DNA of 49,688 bases, from contig NW_019775853.1 in NCBI RefSeq assembly GCF_001039355.2, forward strand, positions 1,048 to 50,735, read 5' to 3'. A program made the translations under genes and the position numbers. The notes beneath the pieces were generated by a model, which ran no database searches, was not told the DNA's origin, and saw only the letters and a list, made by a program, of their open reading frames with translations. This stretch comes from Lingula anatina (Eukaryota; Brachiopoda; Lingulata; Lingulida; Lingulidae). Of the stretch, positions 1 to 10,177 are shown piece after piece. Position 1 is the first letter of the stretch. Every line of letters begins with the position of its first letter.

Positions 1-931
1 TATACATTGTGGTCAGATGAATGATTGAAAAAGACAAAAAAGTCAGTGATCTGAGGCTTTTTCCTTAAGATCCAGAATATTAGAGTAATTTTAGTAGGTT
101 TACTACATGTGTACATCATATTAACTGTGAAGAAATAAATATATAAAACTTACAAAATAAAGTGTTGTTGTAAGTCAAGGCTGAAGAGGAACAAGGTCTT
201 CTTATATATTAAAAGATACGTCAGTTCTCCAGTTAATTATCTCACCTTCATAAGCCATTGAGCATCTACAGATGTAAAGAGAATGGCAAAACTTCAAAAA
301 GCTGACGATGTGCAGTCTTGTCAGTTTTCCAAAAGCACTTTTAAACTGCAGCGTCAACATTCTGATGCACAATTGTAAAACCTTCACAAGCACATTGCAT
401 TGTGATGTGAACAGTGAACAACTGACACAGTCGATACCGTATGTGTTCTTCACTTCAGATGTCTCATCCTGAACTCACCGATTAAGTTTGCCATTAGGAT
501 CTATACCAGAACCATCGAAGGTAAGTGTCCTGATGGAAGGTAACATCCAGTGTACAGAATGTTTGATGAAAATCTCGGCTTTTAAGCAACACCCTTCGCA
601 TTCGCCATATAAATATTTAGTATAGATGGCGCTGTGCAAGAGGTGAGACTCTGGATTTGTAATGGACTGCGGCCAGTATCAGCAACAGGTTCAACGCCTG
701 CTTTCTAAGAAACTTGTGCGAGGAGGGAAAAGGTTCTGGCACTGCAATAGATATTACCAGGGTGCAGACATTGATGTATATTGTGAATTGTAATTTATCA
801 GAAAGACTCAAGGCCGAGAGCTTCAATCTGATTGGTTAAAAGTTAAGGAAACAATACAGGAGCTGTCCAATGAAATTTCTTTATACAATAATTATTCTTA
901 TTTATTGTTTTGTAAACAAAGCAAAGAGACA
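1..931. other. Upstream non-coding stretch with weak promoter signals
   Basis: I see no convincing gene here. Short open frames lack coding character. Just before the ATG at 932 there is an inverted CCAAT (ATTGG, 833-837), a forward CCAAT (867-871) and a TATA-like TTATACAA (about 881-888), about 45 bp upstream of the ATG. These could be the promoter of the microexon gene, but each motif is short and expected by chance in AT-rich DNA. Confidence 0.3.
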
Positions 932-2813
932 ATGTCTACACAGTCGCTGGTAAGTTTTATTTTTTATTCCAAACTGAAATCCTGTATCAAGTTTAAAGTA
1001 AGCCCACATGCCGCCTTTTTACAGTGTTGTTCATGATTTCTTAATGATTATTTAACATTCTAAACGAAATTCTTGAAAATTTCTTGTCACACAATTAACG
1101 TTTTGATGATCATTCTTGTAATGGTACAAATGTTTTTTTATTTTTATACAAAAACTATCAAATGAAGATACAGAAATCTATTATTTGTATCTTGTTTAAC
1201 TAAAATTTCATTTATTAAATTATACTAATTGCAGATGACATCTGATATGGAGATTGAAATAAACAAAAAAGAACAGTGTGCTCGTAAGTTGTGTGTTAGT
1301 TTGTTTGACTGTATGTTTTTGATAAATGGGCTAGCTGGCATTACATTACAGTGGGCCTAAAACAACTAATTAATTTCTTTGTAATATGAAAGTAAGATAT
1401 CCCATACTTTATTTACTTTAATTAAGTGGTCAATTTGGATGCCTGTAGTGAAATTATCAAAAAGATATATTGATAGGATTTCTTTCTATTTTACTTTTTT
1501 GAACAGCCAAAGCCACTGTCAGACTAATTTTGAGAGAAAACCTGTTGAAAGCAAAAGTGGTGGGCAGGGGAACTGCCCTTGGAGGCTGGGACACCCAGCG
1601 TGGCATTAACATGTCAAGGACCACCAGCATGGGTGTCCCGTCTCTAAGGGCAGAGTTTCTCCTGTCCAAGGGCTCAAAAATATGGAATGGAAATTCATAA
1701 AGCCACAAAATGTAAGTATTATATCTTTTTACAAAAGTAATGATCTAAGGTAAAAATGATTTTCTTTGAAATTGAAAAAGAAAATTTAAAGTCTGGCATG
1801 TTTAAGTATTTGATTTATTAGTAATTGTATATATTTATAAAATTATATTAAAATTATAATTATTAAAATTATATTTATCTTCTTAAAAATTAATGCTTTT
1901 GCTGTGTAAAGATTGAACATACATAATGTTATCTTTAAAATTCAATTCAATTCTATTCTTTCAGGTGATACCAAAGAATAGAACAATGAAGCAGTAGTTA
2001 AGACCCTAAGTATTGAGAAGCTAGGTAAGACAGGGATTTCAGTAAAATAGACTTTTAATATACTTATGAAACATGTGTGCACGATTTCAGTAAAATTGAC
2101 TTTTAATATACTTATGAAACATGTGTGCACACACACATACACTAACAAACACACATTCACACACCTTCATTACACACTGCAAGCATGTTCCTCAAACAAA
2201 GTCTGGTCTTTAGCTTAAGAAGATAATTTATTTATTCTTAAAGCTAATTAAGTCTTTGAATGTGTCTTTGTAATGCTGAATCCTATTGCACAAATATGGA
2301 ATGTAAAGTTTTTAATTGATGTAATTTTTTCTTTAGCTGATATCAAAGACACAAAGAGTGTGTCAGATGCTGAGGGCATCAAAGAAAAAGGTAAGACAGT
2401 AAGGTCAATTTAACAGGAACTCATTTAACAAAATTAAAAAGTGTAAACACACACAGATGTACTTTAGGGTGGAGACTCGCACAAACACTGAGTTAAAATT
2501 CACTGTTCCATTATCTAGCATGCATGCGCATGTGCACACACACATACACGCACACACACATACATGCACACTATGTTACACAGTATGTCTGGCCTTTGAC
2601 AGTCTTAAGAAGATATTTTAACTTCAGAAAAATGAATGCTCTTGCTGTGTAATTATTGAACACACTTGGTATTCCTTAAAATTCAATTCTGTTCTTTCAG
2701 GTGATACCAAAGAAGACAACAATGTAGCAATTGTTAAGACCCTAAGTATTGAGGAGCTAGGTATAGTAAGGCTGGAATCTCAGTAAAGTAATTGTGAATT
2801 TTAATATACTTAT

Positions 2814-2858
<45 letters not shown>

Positions 2859-3690
2859 TGCTCAAACAAAGTCTCGTCTTTAGCATACTTAAGAAGATAA
2901 TTTTTAAAGTCATTTATATCTTTGAATGTTCTTAACAAATTGTAATGCTGAATCCTATTTGAACACGCACAGATATAGAATGTTAAAATTTTATTTGATA
3001 TCATTTTTTCTTCAGCTGATATCAAAGACACAAAGAGTGTGTTGGCTGCTGAGGGCATCAAAGAAAAAGGTACGACTGTAAGGGCAATTTAACAGGAATT
3101 CATTTAACACACTTAAAAAATGTAAACACACAGATGGACTTTAGGGTGGAGACTCCACGCACAAACACTGAGTTAAAATTCACTGTTCAGTTATCTAAAT
3201 CTTTCAATGTATCTTTGACTGTGTTCAGTAATGTATTGAATCTTTGTTGTGCACACATGTATGGGATGTTTAATTTGTTTTCCTGTCTTTCTTCAGTCAG
3301 TATCAATGACACAACAACCGTGACAGAGGACATGAAAGAGAGAGGTAAGATATCAGTGTCAATAGAATTAGGATTTATTTATTACACTGACGGAATGTGA
3401 TTGTGCATGTACACACACACAGCGTATTGATGTGTAAACACAGTATGGCCCTTATTCAAGTTTTACTTGTCTAATTTGTTTATTCTAAATAATTGTAAAA
3501 GATTTTCAGTACAGTTCCATGCATGAAATAATGTGGTGCACTGACTACATATTGAAGGTTATATATTATTGCATATTAGTAAGGTAATATTGCGTCATAT
3601 ATTTCAGCTTCCAAGGACAGACGCCCATCTAGGTGGAGAAAATTTTTAAGTCTTTTCACGTCTTGCTTCAGACGAAGATCAAGAACATAA
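932..3690 (+). CDS. Small microexon gene with phase-1 cassette exons, unknown function
   Basis: I do not recognise this protein. Exons with GT-AG borders are 932-949, 1235-1283, 2337-2390, 2701-2760, 3016-3069, 3297-3344 and 3608-3690 (TAA). Exon 1 ends in phase 0 and all later junctions are phase 1, so any cassette can be skipped without changing frame. Joined, they give 366 nt, a 121-residue protein. It starts MSTQSL then MTSDMEIEINKK. The middle is acidic and hydrophilic: cassettes 2337, 3016 and 3297 encode related 16-18-residue units (pattern D-I-K-D-T-K-S-V ... K-E-K), and cassette 2701 encodes a 20-residue unit ending LSIEEL. The C-terminus is strongly basic with one Cys, RWRKFLSLFTSCFRRRSRT, suggesting membrane or nucleic-acid contact. 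There is no signal peptide. An alternative exon with a stop lies at 1507-1711 and another at 1965-2024. The exon structure is well supported by splice sites; function is open. Confidence 0.7.
1507..1711 (+). other. Candidate alternative exon with premature stop
   Basis: This 205-bp block has a pyrimidine-rich tract and CAG acceptor before it (ending 1506) and a strong GTAAGT donor after it (1712). Spliced from the exon at 1235-1283 it stays open for 64 codons, then reaches TAA at 1698-1700, 11 bases before the donor. As an internal exon it would truncate the protein and shift frame (205 is not a multiple of 3). It could be an alternative terminal exon, a nonsense-mediated-decay exon, or chance. 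The opposite strand is also open for 83 codons, which weakens a coding argument. Confidence 0.35.
1940..3200 (+). repeat. Tandem duplication of an intron-exon-intron-exon unit
   Basis: Two copies of about 0.5-0.6 kb, roughly 1940-2520 and 2675-3200, align through exons and introns. Each holds a 60-nt exon followed by a 54-nt exon. The 60-nt exons are offset by 736 bp and the 54-nt exons by 679 bp. Shared intron sequence includes the stretch after each 54-nt exon (2395-2515 and 3075-3195). CA-rich simple repeats, including (AC)n at 2815-2855, have expanded differently in the copies. There is no N between these copies and exon 1965 is diverged, so this looks like a real old duplication. Confidence 0.75.
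1965..2024 (+). pseudogene. Duplicated 60-nt cassette exon with in-frame TAG
   Basis: This is a paralogue of the cassette at 2701-2760, with the same length (60 nt), the same phase and intact acceptor (tctttcag) and donor (gtaaga). The sixth codon reads TAG where the other copy has GAC; the rest of the frame is open. Inclusion would stop translation after about 26 residues. It is either a dead exon that must be skipped or a functional poison exon. Confidence 0.65.
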
Positions 3691-4130
3691 ATGGTTATTA
3701 TTACTATTGTTGTTGTTGTTATTAAATAAATCTAATCGCTCCTGATATTTAGAAATTTGACAGCATTTAAAAATAGAACAGATTCATTATACAGTCACAA
3801 GGAAGTTCTTTTGTTTGTTTCCTTGTTTTGATGGCATCATAACTAAGTAAACTTTCAGTTTTTAAGAGGTACACTATGTCAAACAGCTGGTAAAACATGT
3901 ACAGTAATTATATGATAGCAGCTGGGAGCTACTGGTTATAGAGTTACTGTCAACATCTTTTTACAGCTAATACATTTTAACTGAATTATGTTTTAATATT
4001 TTCATCTTCTTATTTTTCAGGGTCATCATTGCAGAACTACTATTGCCTCTGAAGTAGCCAGTTAAAAACTTCAAATGACATTCTCTTAATTTTACAATAA
4101 AGTATAAATTTTGTGTAATCAAACGTGTTT
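3691..4130 (+). promoter_or_regulatory. 3' untranslated region and poly(A) signals of the microexon gene
   Basis: After the TAA at 3688-3690 there is an AATAAA at 3725-3730. A second possible 3' exon begins after a good acceptor (ttatttttcag) at 4021 and carries AATAAA at 4096-4101 followed by a GT-rich stretch, which is the stronger cleavage context. Which end is used cannot be told from sequence. Confidence 0.5.
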
Positions 4131-5595
4131 TGTTTTTCTTTCTTTTCTTAAATGAGACAATGATTCAACAACTTAAACATGACAAAAACAATTTCTTTAA
4201 AAAAAATCATTTTATTGCTTGTGAGCAAACTGAAAAGAAAAAAATTTAATCACTTAGTTGTCTCAGTTAATGGGTCAAAGTTTAAACAGACAATACAGTC
4301 CCACACATTTTGATATTTTTATTAAAATTTTATTTAAATTTTATTAAAATTTTATTTTATTTTAATTAAAATTTTGATAAAAGGCTGTAAACAAAAATAA
4401 GTTTTACATACTATATCAGTCTTTTGCGATGACTCATGAATCATCCAATGGGACTACTATAAATTTTTGGGGAAAAATGAAATAATCTTATTGCCAAAAA
4501 TTAATGTTGCTTGCTATAACATATGAATCTTCCAATGGGGCTATCATAAAAGTTGTGGAAAACAGAATGAAAAAATATTAATTCTAAATATCAGTGTTGT
4601 CTTATATAAAACTGTCTTGACACCAGAAAATTATGAATTTTAAAGTGATACACTCTAAATAGTTTCTCTGCTCCCAATTACTGCTGAGTTTTAAGTAACT
4701 TTGAGAATAAAAACATGTCTTAGTTCTACTGGTCAAGATTTGCATTTGATGAAATGCACCAAATTTGTCCTTGCTGTCATCCTGAGAGGGAGGTGGTCTC
4801 CTATAGGCTTCTCTTCTGTTAATTAATCTGGAAAAATGTCACAATATGTCTTCAGATGATATCCATCGCTTAAATTGATCAAAATGTCTTTAAATAAATA
4901 TTAAATACCCAACTGCAGGAATCATTTTAGTAAGAAAAAATGACACTTTTTCGTATTGTCCACTATGCAGATAATGCAACAGCTAATGAATTGCTAATGA
5001 TTAAATAAATTAATTTATACCACAAGAAGCAGTTTTACCTTAGCTATTAGCTGTGGTACCATATGGTCTGGAGTTTGATTGCTACCCTGATCTCCATGAC
5101 AACAGGTCCAGATGATTGTCTGCAAACACATCAGAGCCTCAGCAACCATCCACAATTCCTGGTCTTTGGTCACTACTTCCACAAGAAATGTGCCAAAATT
5201 CTGAAGGAAAAAAACTCTACATCAAAACTGGCAAATATACAGATACCAAGCAGCAACCAAAATTCCAACAAGATTAGCAAAAGAGTTTTAAAAGTTCTAA
5301 AAGCAATCAAAGTGTTCACCTTAACTTGGACATAAAAAGGAATCTTATTATGTCCAAGATCTTAACAACAGGCTAAAGAAGTAAATGTTTTTTACTCTTC
5401 ACAAGCTCTGTTGGTTTTATGATCACCTTGTGGGGAACCCCCTTAAGACCATGCCGGGGCCCCACATTACATAAAATAAAGTTATGTTGTAACTTCACTA
5501 GAATATATTTTACTACACAAACAGTTACATGGTACAAGCCTCTCTCTCCTCCTCTCTCTACATATCTCCTCTACATATTGCTCTCTTTCTACATC
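4131..5595. other. AT-rich non-coding stretch with a diverged short tandem repeat
   Basis: No gene was found. Around 4320-4380 is an (A)TTTTAAAATTTTA-type low-complexity run. Two diverged copies of an approximately 87-bp unit sit near 4432-4518 and 4519-4605, sharing ATGAATC, TCCAATGGG and related words. Open frames at 5063-5335 and 5419-5652 have no recognisable domain. Confidence 0.4.
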
Positions 5596-5598
5596 TTA

Positions 5599-5803
5599 GG
5601 CTGTATTCCCAGAGCTTTTAGATCGATCTATCCCTGCGGGAAGTCTCTCTAGATTACTGTCAGATAATCCGGCTTAAATGTCCATCCCGCCTACTACAAG
5701 CTGTAAGGGGGTAATTAACTTTCGACTGACAGCTATTTAGCGTGAACCCCCAGGGAGTTAGGTCGATCTAAAGTAGATCGATCTAATCTCTGGAAATGGG
5801 GTC
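5599..5803 (+). mobile_element. MITE family A, copy 1 (PIF/Harbinger-like)
   Basis: This is a 205-bp non-autonomous element flanked by TTA on both sides (5596-5598, 5804-5806). Its ends are imperfect inverted repeats: the left begins GGCTGTATTCCCAGAG and the right, reversed, GACCCCATTTCCAGAG. Subterminal GATCGATC words are characteristic. Related copies are at 19271-19445, 42882-43085 and 44527-44752. The 3-bp TWA target duplication and GG/GC termini are typical of PIF/Harbinger; assignment is by these features only. Confidence 0.75.
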
Positions 5804-6065
5804 TTACTCTCTCCCTCTACATATTGCTTTTCTATCTCTCCCCCCTAGATTTAAGTTCACAGATTTTTATACTAAGCTTTATCAGTTAAACTGTCAATCA
5901 CATAGCTTAGAAACTGATTGGTTACTTCATACACAAGTCCACCCTCTTCTTGGTGGTCACTCCTAATAATACCCTGTAATCAAATTCTAACAGTTTACTG
6001 GCTTCGGTACAAAGGACATAAAAAATTGAACTGCAAGGTGTGAAGCATTATCTGAACAACTTGTA

Positions 6066-7011
6066 CAACTTGGCTTCCCATGTCTGAATTTTATCAAACC
6101 ATGGCTTCCTCTGATTGAGTTACGCTGACTTCCCATTTCCTATAAAGAAAAAGGTTATGGAAGCAGCATTGATATCTTCGGTGCTGTATGGCTGTGAATC
6201 CTGGTTATGTTCAAGTTATAAAACGGCACAGTCGTCCTATTATGCAATTATTAAAACTTTATTAAGTGTCAGGCAGAGCACTCCTAATGACTTAATACTA
6301 GCCGAATTAGGAATACCCGAACTGAGGGCCAGGGTACGCGCTGCACAAAGATCCTATATGACTAAGATTCTTCAGACACCATCTGGCATGGTGGATGATC
6401 CTTTGATGCATGTGTGGCGGCTTTGTAATGACAACGCCACCAGGGGAGCCCGATATCTGACCAAAGTGGTTAACTCTAATAACATTATAGAAGCAAATAG
6501 AGCTGAATTAAAGAATCGAATTAGAAATTCAACCAGAACTAAATATGCTACATACTTTAAGATGAATCCTAACTTGTCCATACACGACATGTATTCATCA
6601 TACAGTCTCAGGGAACGGGACAGGATAGCCTGTTCCCGGTTACGGCTAAGTGCTCATAGTTTAGCTATTGAAACGGGGAGATGGTCACGCCGCCCCAGAA
6701 ATATGAGACTGTGTACATGTGGAACTGATGTTCAGACGGAAGAGCATGTAATTTGTTTCTGTCAAAAAACAAAACAGTTAAGAGAAGACTACAATAGGCT
6801 AGACTTTTCAGACATTACATGTACGTCTTTCTTTAACAATACGGGTGACATTAATACAATGGCTAATTATGCCCACAGATGTTTGATGTTGTCGGAGACG
6901 GAAAGGTCAGAGGATTAACTGTATATGTAATTTACTTTTTGTTTTGTTTTGTTTAATATTGTATTCTGCTCGGAGACGGTTAGATAAAAAATCTATCTAT
7001 CTATCTATCTA
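6066..7011 (+). mobile_element. 5'-truncated LINE insertion with microsatellite tail
   Basis: The insertion is bounded by a near-perfect 13-bp target duplication: TGAACAACTTGTA at 6053-6065 and TGAACAACATGTA at 7012-7024. It ends in a (TATC)n tail at about 6987-7011, as in CR1/L2-type LINEs that end in short repeats rather than poly(A). Only the end of the reverse-transcriptase ORF and the 3' UTR remain. Confidence 0.75.
6115..6918 (+). pseudogene. LINE ORF2 C-terminal fragment (RT thumb and zinc-knuckle region)
   Basis: An open frame of about 267 codons encodes the C-terminal part of a non-LTR retrotransposon polyprotein. Near the start is the post-palm motif ALISSVLYGCESW, shared by many LINEs. 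The C-terminal end carries a Cys/His knuckle: LCTCG, then EEHVICFC about 12 residues later. The endonuclease and the catalytic RT motifs are missing, and a stop (TGA at 6112-6114) lies directly upstream in frame, so the apparent start is not a true initiation site. It cannot move on its own. It belongs with the LINE body at 6066-7011; the clade is uncertain. Confidence 0.8.
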
Positions 7012-7024
7012 TGAACAACATGTA

Positions 7025-8605
7025 TGAAAGTCTTAAAAGTACTAATTACACTTTTTTCTATACTATGGTTCCTGACAACCTGTACACACTTTCATGTGAG
7101 AAAGCTTTCAATATTTTAAATTGTTATCAACTGGACACAACAGTTCATTTAACACTGGTACTATTTGCTAAGAGTAAACCATGAAAAAAATTCTTTGAAA
7201 GCACAGACTTTCATGTCTATAAAAGAAGTAAAATATTTGTTACTGATCTAAATATTTTTGTTTGGTTTGGTTTTCTGACCAGCCATCAATACTACTGTGT
7301 CTACCCTCTTTCATTTTTTAATCTATTTGATGAACATAACCACAAATGAACACTGGCAGTATTTCCTATGAGTAAAGCTAAATTACAAAAAACTCAAATA
7401 GGTCATATAATATCAATTAATGTAATGAAAGAAAAGAGTACCTCCACTTTTAGACAGCAAATTCAATGACTACATCATTAAGAAAACTAAATAACATGAC
7501 ATACATGTACATATCTGGGGTACCTTGTTAATGCTTCCATCTCTGTCTTAATGGTGTGGTGGCTCACTGATATTACAGCTAGTTTCAACTAGTGTTTCCA
7601 TGGTCTATTGGTACACTACCCTGAAAGACAAAACTTAACATGATCATAAGCTGAGAGAGATAACTTATGTTTGAAACAGAAAAGCTGGTAAAATGCAGTC
7701 ACAAAAAGTAAAAAAATTGCACATACATACCTTAAAAAAGTCCACTCTTGCTCCTTTTTGAAAGTAACATGCCTTGATGGAGTTAATGAATAAAGTTTTA
7801 ATACCTATAACTGAACTAAATTTTTATATTAATTTCTTAACCTGAACAGGCCCAGTAGCCGGAGGGTGCGTGGGCTCCCTCTTTTTGGGGGAAAATGTAC
7901 CCTCTGAGCAAAATTTTATCTAAGTACACAAATATTGGATGGGAAAAGGTCCATTTTTTTTTCAGAAAAGAACCCCCCTCTTGAAACTGCCGGCTGCTGA
8001 AGGGTTTTCACATCATGCACAGAACCAGCCTGACATGTGTGACAAATAACTTATAAAATCACTTGACTGATAAAATCACTTCTTGTCTTTTAACTAGCTA
8101 GATGTTTACCAATGCTTAGTGAAGTAATAACAGATAATTATATGCAGTGGGTTGTGCAGATAACATCTTTAAATTATGGCATCTGAAGTATTGGAGAGAA
8201 ATCACTTCAACCAATCAGATATGTCCACTGTAACCAGCAGTTAACATTGTCCAATAGAATGTCTGGATTCAAGATCTTAAACAGGGGGTTCCTAATACAA
8301 CTTTATGCATTGCTCAGTACAAAAACTAGGTGCATTGGTAATGTTAACAACAAGTTCATACAGAATCCAAATGGATATGCTCTGAGAGTTGAATTGTAAA
8401 CACAATTTCAGTATTGGAAAGGAGATATCAAGCCTTATCCAAGTGACTGACTGGCTCACAGCAAAATGTAAGACAGTAGTGTAACAATGGCTGACAGGAG
8501 TTGTCTGGAAAAGGAATGAAAAACAAAAAAAAAGGAGATTTTGTGAAAAGTAGCCTTGGAATCAGGACTCAATGTAATTTGTGACAAGAATCTTTCAACA
8601 ATTAA
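7025..8605. other. Non-coding stretch upstream of the zinc-finger gene
   Basis: No gene is visible. One small candidate transposon is at 7853-7999. The zinc-finger reading frame is closed by TAA at 8603-8605. I found no clear upstream exon or promoter for that gene here. Confidence 0.4.
7853..7999. mobile_element. Candidate small hAT-like MITE
   Basis: A 147-bp segment has ends CAGTAGCCGGAGGG on the left and, reversed, CAGCAGCCGGCAGT on the right, the CAG...CTG form common in hAT elements. No matching 8-bp target duplication is visible, so the borders are provisional. Confidence 0.4.
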
Positions 8606-8716
8606 TCGTCTCATGAAATTCAAGAAAATAATTATACTGGAGAGAAACCTTACAAGTGTAGATTCTGTGGCAAGACTTTTATACCACCAATTAAGTTCTT
8701 ACAGCATTCAGTAAAA

Positions 8717-10177
8717 ATGTACATAGGAGAGAGACCTCACAAGTGTAGATTATGTGAAAAGACTTTAAAAGACAAAAATTCTTGCATACGTCATGAGAGA
8801 ATTCACACAGGAGAGAGACCTTTCAAGTGTAGATTCTGTCACAAAACTTTTACTCAAAAAGGACATTGCACAGAGCATGAGAGAATTCATACTGGAGTCA
8901 AACCTTACAAGTGTAGATTCTGTGACAAAACTTTTATAGACAAAACTTCTTGCATAGTGCATGAAAGAATTCACACAGGAGAGAAACCTTACGGTTGTAG
9001 ATTCTGTGACAAAACTTTTACAGACAATGCTGTTTGCATATGTCATGAGAGAATTCACACAGGAGAGAGACCTTACAAGTGTAGATTCTGTGACAAAACT
9101 TTTACTCAAAAAGGCCATTGCACTGAGCATGAAAGAATTCATACTGGAGACAAACCTTACAAGTGTAGTTTCTGTGACAAAACTTTTAGAGACAGAGCTT
9201 CTTGCATAAAGCATGAAAGAATTCACATAGGAGAGAAACCTTACAAGTGCAGATTTTGTGACAAAACTTTCACTCTAAAAAGTTATTGCAACGTGCATGA
9301 AAGAATTCACACAGGAGAGAAACCTTACAAGTGCAGCTTCTGTGACAAAACTTTTACAGTCAAAACTTCTTGCATACAGCATGAAAGAATTCACACAGGA
9401 GAGAAACCTTACAAGTGCAGATTCTGTGACAAAACTTTTACTCAAAACAGTCATTGCAATGTGCATGAAAGAATTCATACCAGAGACAAACCTTACAAGT
9501 GTAGTGTCTGTGACAAAACTTTTAAAGAAAACAAATCTTGCACAGAGCACGAAAGAATTCACACAGTAGAGAAACTTTACAAGTGTAGATTCTGTGAGGA
9601 AACTTTTTCTCAAAAAGGCCAATGCAGTGCGCATGAAATAATTCACACAGGAGAGAAAAATTACAAGTGCAGTTTCTGTCACAAAACTTTTAAAGACAAA
9701 AAAAATTGCATATATCACAAGAGGATTCACACAGGAGAGAAACTTTCTAAGTGCAGATATTGTGGCAAAACTTTTACTCAAAAAAGTCATTGCAACATGC
9801 ATGAAAGAATTCATACCGGAGACAGACCTTACAAGTGTAGTTTCTGTCACAAATTTTTTAAAGACAAATATTCTTGCAAAGAGCATGAAAGAATTCACAC
9901 AGGAGAGAAACCTTACAAGTGTAGATTCTGTGAGGAAACTTTTACTCAAAAAAGCCATTGCAATGTGCATGAAAGAATTCACACAGGAGAGAAACCTTAC
10001 AAGTGTAGATTCTGTGAGGAAACTTTTACTCAAAAAAGCCATTGCACTGTGCATGAAAGAATTCATACTGGAGACAAACCTTACAAGTGTAGATTCTGTG
10101 AGGAAACTTTTACACTAAAAAAATCTTGCAAACTTCATGAAAAAAATCACACCGGAGACAAACATTTGAAATTTTAA
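8717..10177 (+). CDS. C2H2 zinc-finger protein, 17 tandem fingers with Cys in place of core Leu
   Basis: The 486-residue frame is almost entirely C2H2 fingers. First zinc cysteines are at residues 10, 38, 66 ... 458, an exact 28-residue period, giving 17 fingers of form C-x2-C-x12-H-x3-H. Linkers are mostly TGEKPYK-like, with variants TGERPFK, TGDKPYK, TRDKPYK, TVEKLYK and TGEKNYK. The finger consensus is KTF-x5-C-x2-HERIH, so the normally conserved hydrophobic residue (Leu) of C-x3-F-x5-L-x2-H is Cys in all 17. Recognition-helix positions alternate between a Q...H type (FTQKxHC) and a D...S type (FxDKxSC). There is no KRAB, SCAN, BTB or other N-terminal domain. The frame is open back to 8606 and contains one more degenerate finger (8640-8716) lacking its last His, so ATG 8717 may be internal and an upstream exon may exist. 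Expected role: sequence-specific DNA binding in the nucleus. Confidence 0.75.
   Translation: MYIGERPHKCRLCEKTLKDKNSCIRHERIHTGERPFKCRFCHKTFTQKGHCTEHERIHTGVKPYKCRFCDKTFIDKTSCIVHERIHTGEKPYGCRFCDKTFTDNAVCICHERIHTGERPYKCRFCDKTFTQKGHCTEHERIHTGDKPYKCSFCDKTFRDRASCIKHERIHIGEKPYKCRFCDKTFTLKSYCNVHERIHTGEKPYKCSFCDKTFTVKTSCIQHERIHTGEKPYKCRFCDKTFTQNSHCNVHERIHTRDKPYKCSVCDKTFKENKSCTEHERIHTVEKLYKCRFCEETFSQKGQCSAHEIIHTGEKNYKCSFCHKTFKDKKNCIYHKRIHTGEKLSKCRYCGKTFTQKSHCNMHERIHTGDRPYKCSFCHKFFKDKYSCKEHERIHTGEKPYKCRFCEETFTQKSHCNVHERIHTGEKPYKCRFCEETFTQKSHCTVHERIHTGDKPYKCRFCEETFTLKKSCKLHEKNHTGDKHLKF

Noticed and set aside
1457-1708. Minus-strand open frame opposite the candidate alternative exon
   Set aside because: It has no recognisable domain and no splice or start support; the plus-strand splice sites are the stronger signal.
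2810-3061. Minus-strand open frame ending in Val-Cys repeats
   Set aside because: It is produced by the (AC)n microsatellite at 2815-2855 and antisense to a real exon.
8765-10066. Long antisense and alternate-frame open frames across the zinc-finger array
   Set aside because: They mirror the 84-bp finger repeat; the sense frame carries all zinc ligands at exact spacing.
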